Below, piece after piece: positions 63,767-64,000 of a stretch of 64,000 nt of DNA. Numbering within the stretch: position 1 is the first letter of the stretch; each line of letters opens with the position of its first letter. Under the pieces are notes generated by a model. The model did not search any database and was not told the origin of the DNA. It saw only the letters and a list, made by a program, of their open reading frames with translations. Position numbers and translations under genes: made by a program. This DNA is from Lineus longissimus (Eukaryota; Nemertea; Pilidiophora; Heteronemertea; Lineidae), in the NCBI RefSeq assembly GCF_910592395.1, contig NC_088313.1:2048501-2112500 (forward strand). The letters are read 5' to 3'.

Positions 63767-64000
63767 GGGTTGTCGGTATTGCCAGGGGAAATAAAGGGAA
63801 TCCTTTAGACGCACTTCTTGTCAAATCAGCTCAAATCATTGTTTTACTCAGAGCAATATCAAAACTACTACACTTTTCGAAAGCCACGTCGATCTTCTAT
63901 AATCTGCACCAAACAAACAACACCCATGGAGCTATTAACCAATCTTGAACATAGCCTGCAGGCCTAATATGGGTAATTGCAAGCCACTGGAAGCCACTTA

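Overview
This is an intron-rich, moderately AT-rich animal nuclear region with canonical GT-AG splicing, long introns and many short non-autonomous transposons. It has no bacterial features. The three conserved genes (CCT7, DCTN1 and a multi-Tudor protein) and the repeat types (tRNA-headed SINEs, a TTAA-flanked snapback MITE, pogo-like and Penelope-like remnants) point to a marine invertebrate. I cannot name the phylum from sequence alone.

Layout. (1) 1290-6128, minus strand: complete chaperonin subunit CCT7, 11 coding exons, 542 aa. (2) 6129-7671: head-to-head intergenic/5'UTR region. (3) 7675-38760, plus strand: complete dynactin subunit 1 (p150Glued), 28 coding exons, 1304 aa, starting with a CAP-Gly domain. 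Its 13.3-kb third intron holds (4) a complete nested gene on the opposite strand (11735-17440) for a 168-aa secreted C-type lectin, plus candidate phase-1 microexons of DCTN1. (5) 38761-48891: DCTN1 3'UTR, then a gene-poor stretch with poly-C tracts, an internally deleted LTR element and a MITE split by another transposon. (6) 48892-63513, minus strand: the last 16 coding exons (1786 aa) of a Tudor/TDRD6-like protein with eight extended Tudor repeats. Its 5' end lies beyond the window.

The genes are not an operon. CCT7 (cytosolic folding, including actin and tubulin) and DCTN1 (dynein cofactor) are housekeeping cytoskeletal genes that share an upstream region. The Tudor protein belongs to the germline piRNA/nuage class that binds dimethylarginine on Piwi proteins. 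DCTN1 and the Tudor gene converge, and each has a copy of the same hairpin MITE at or near its 3' end.

All exon joins were made by hand from splice signals, reading-frame phase and family similarity. Every junction keeps frame and each coding total is divisible by three. Untranslated ends and transcription starts were not determined.
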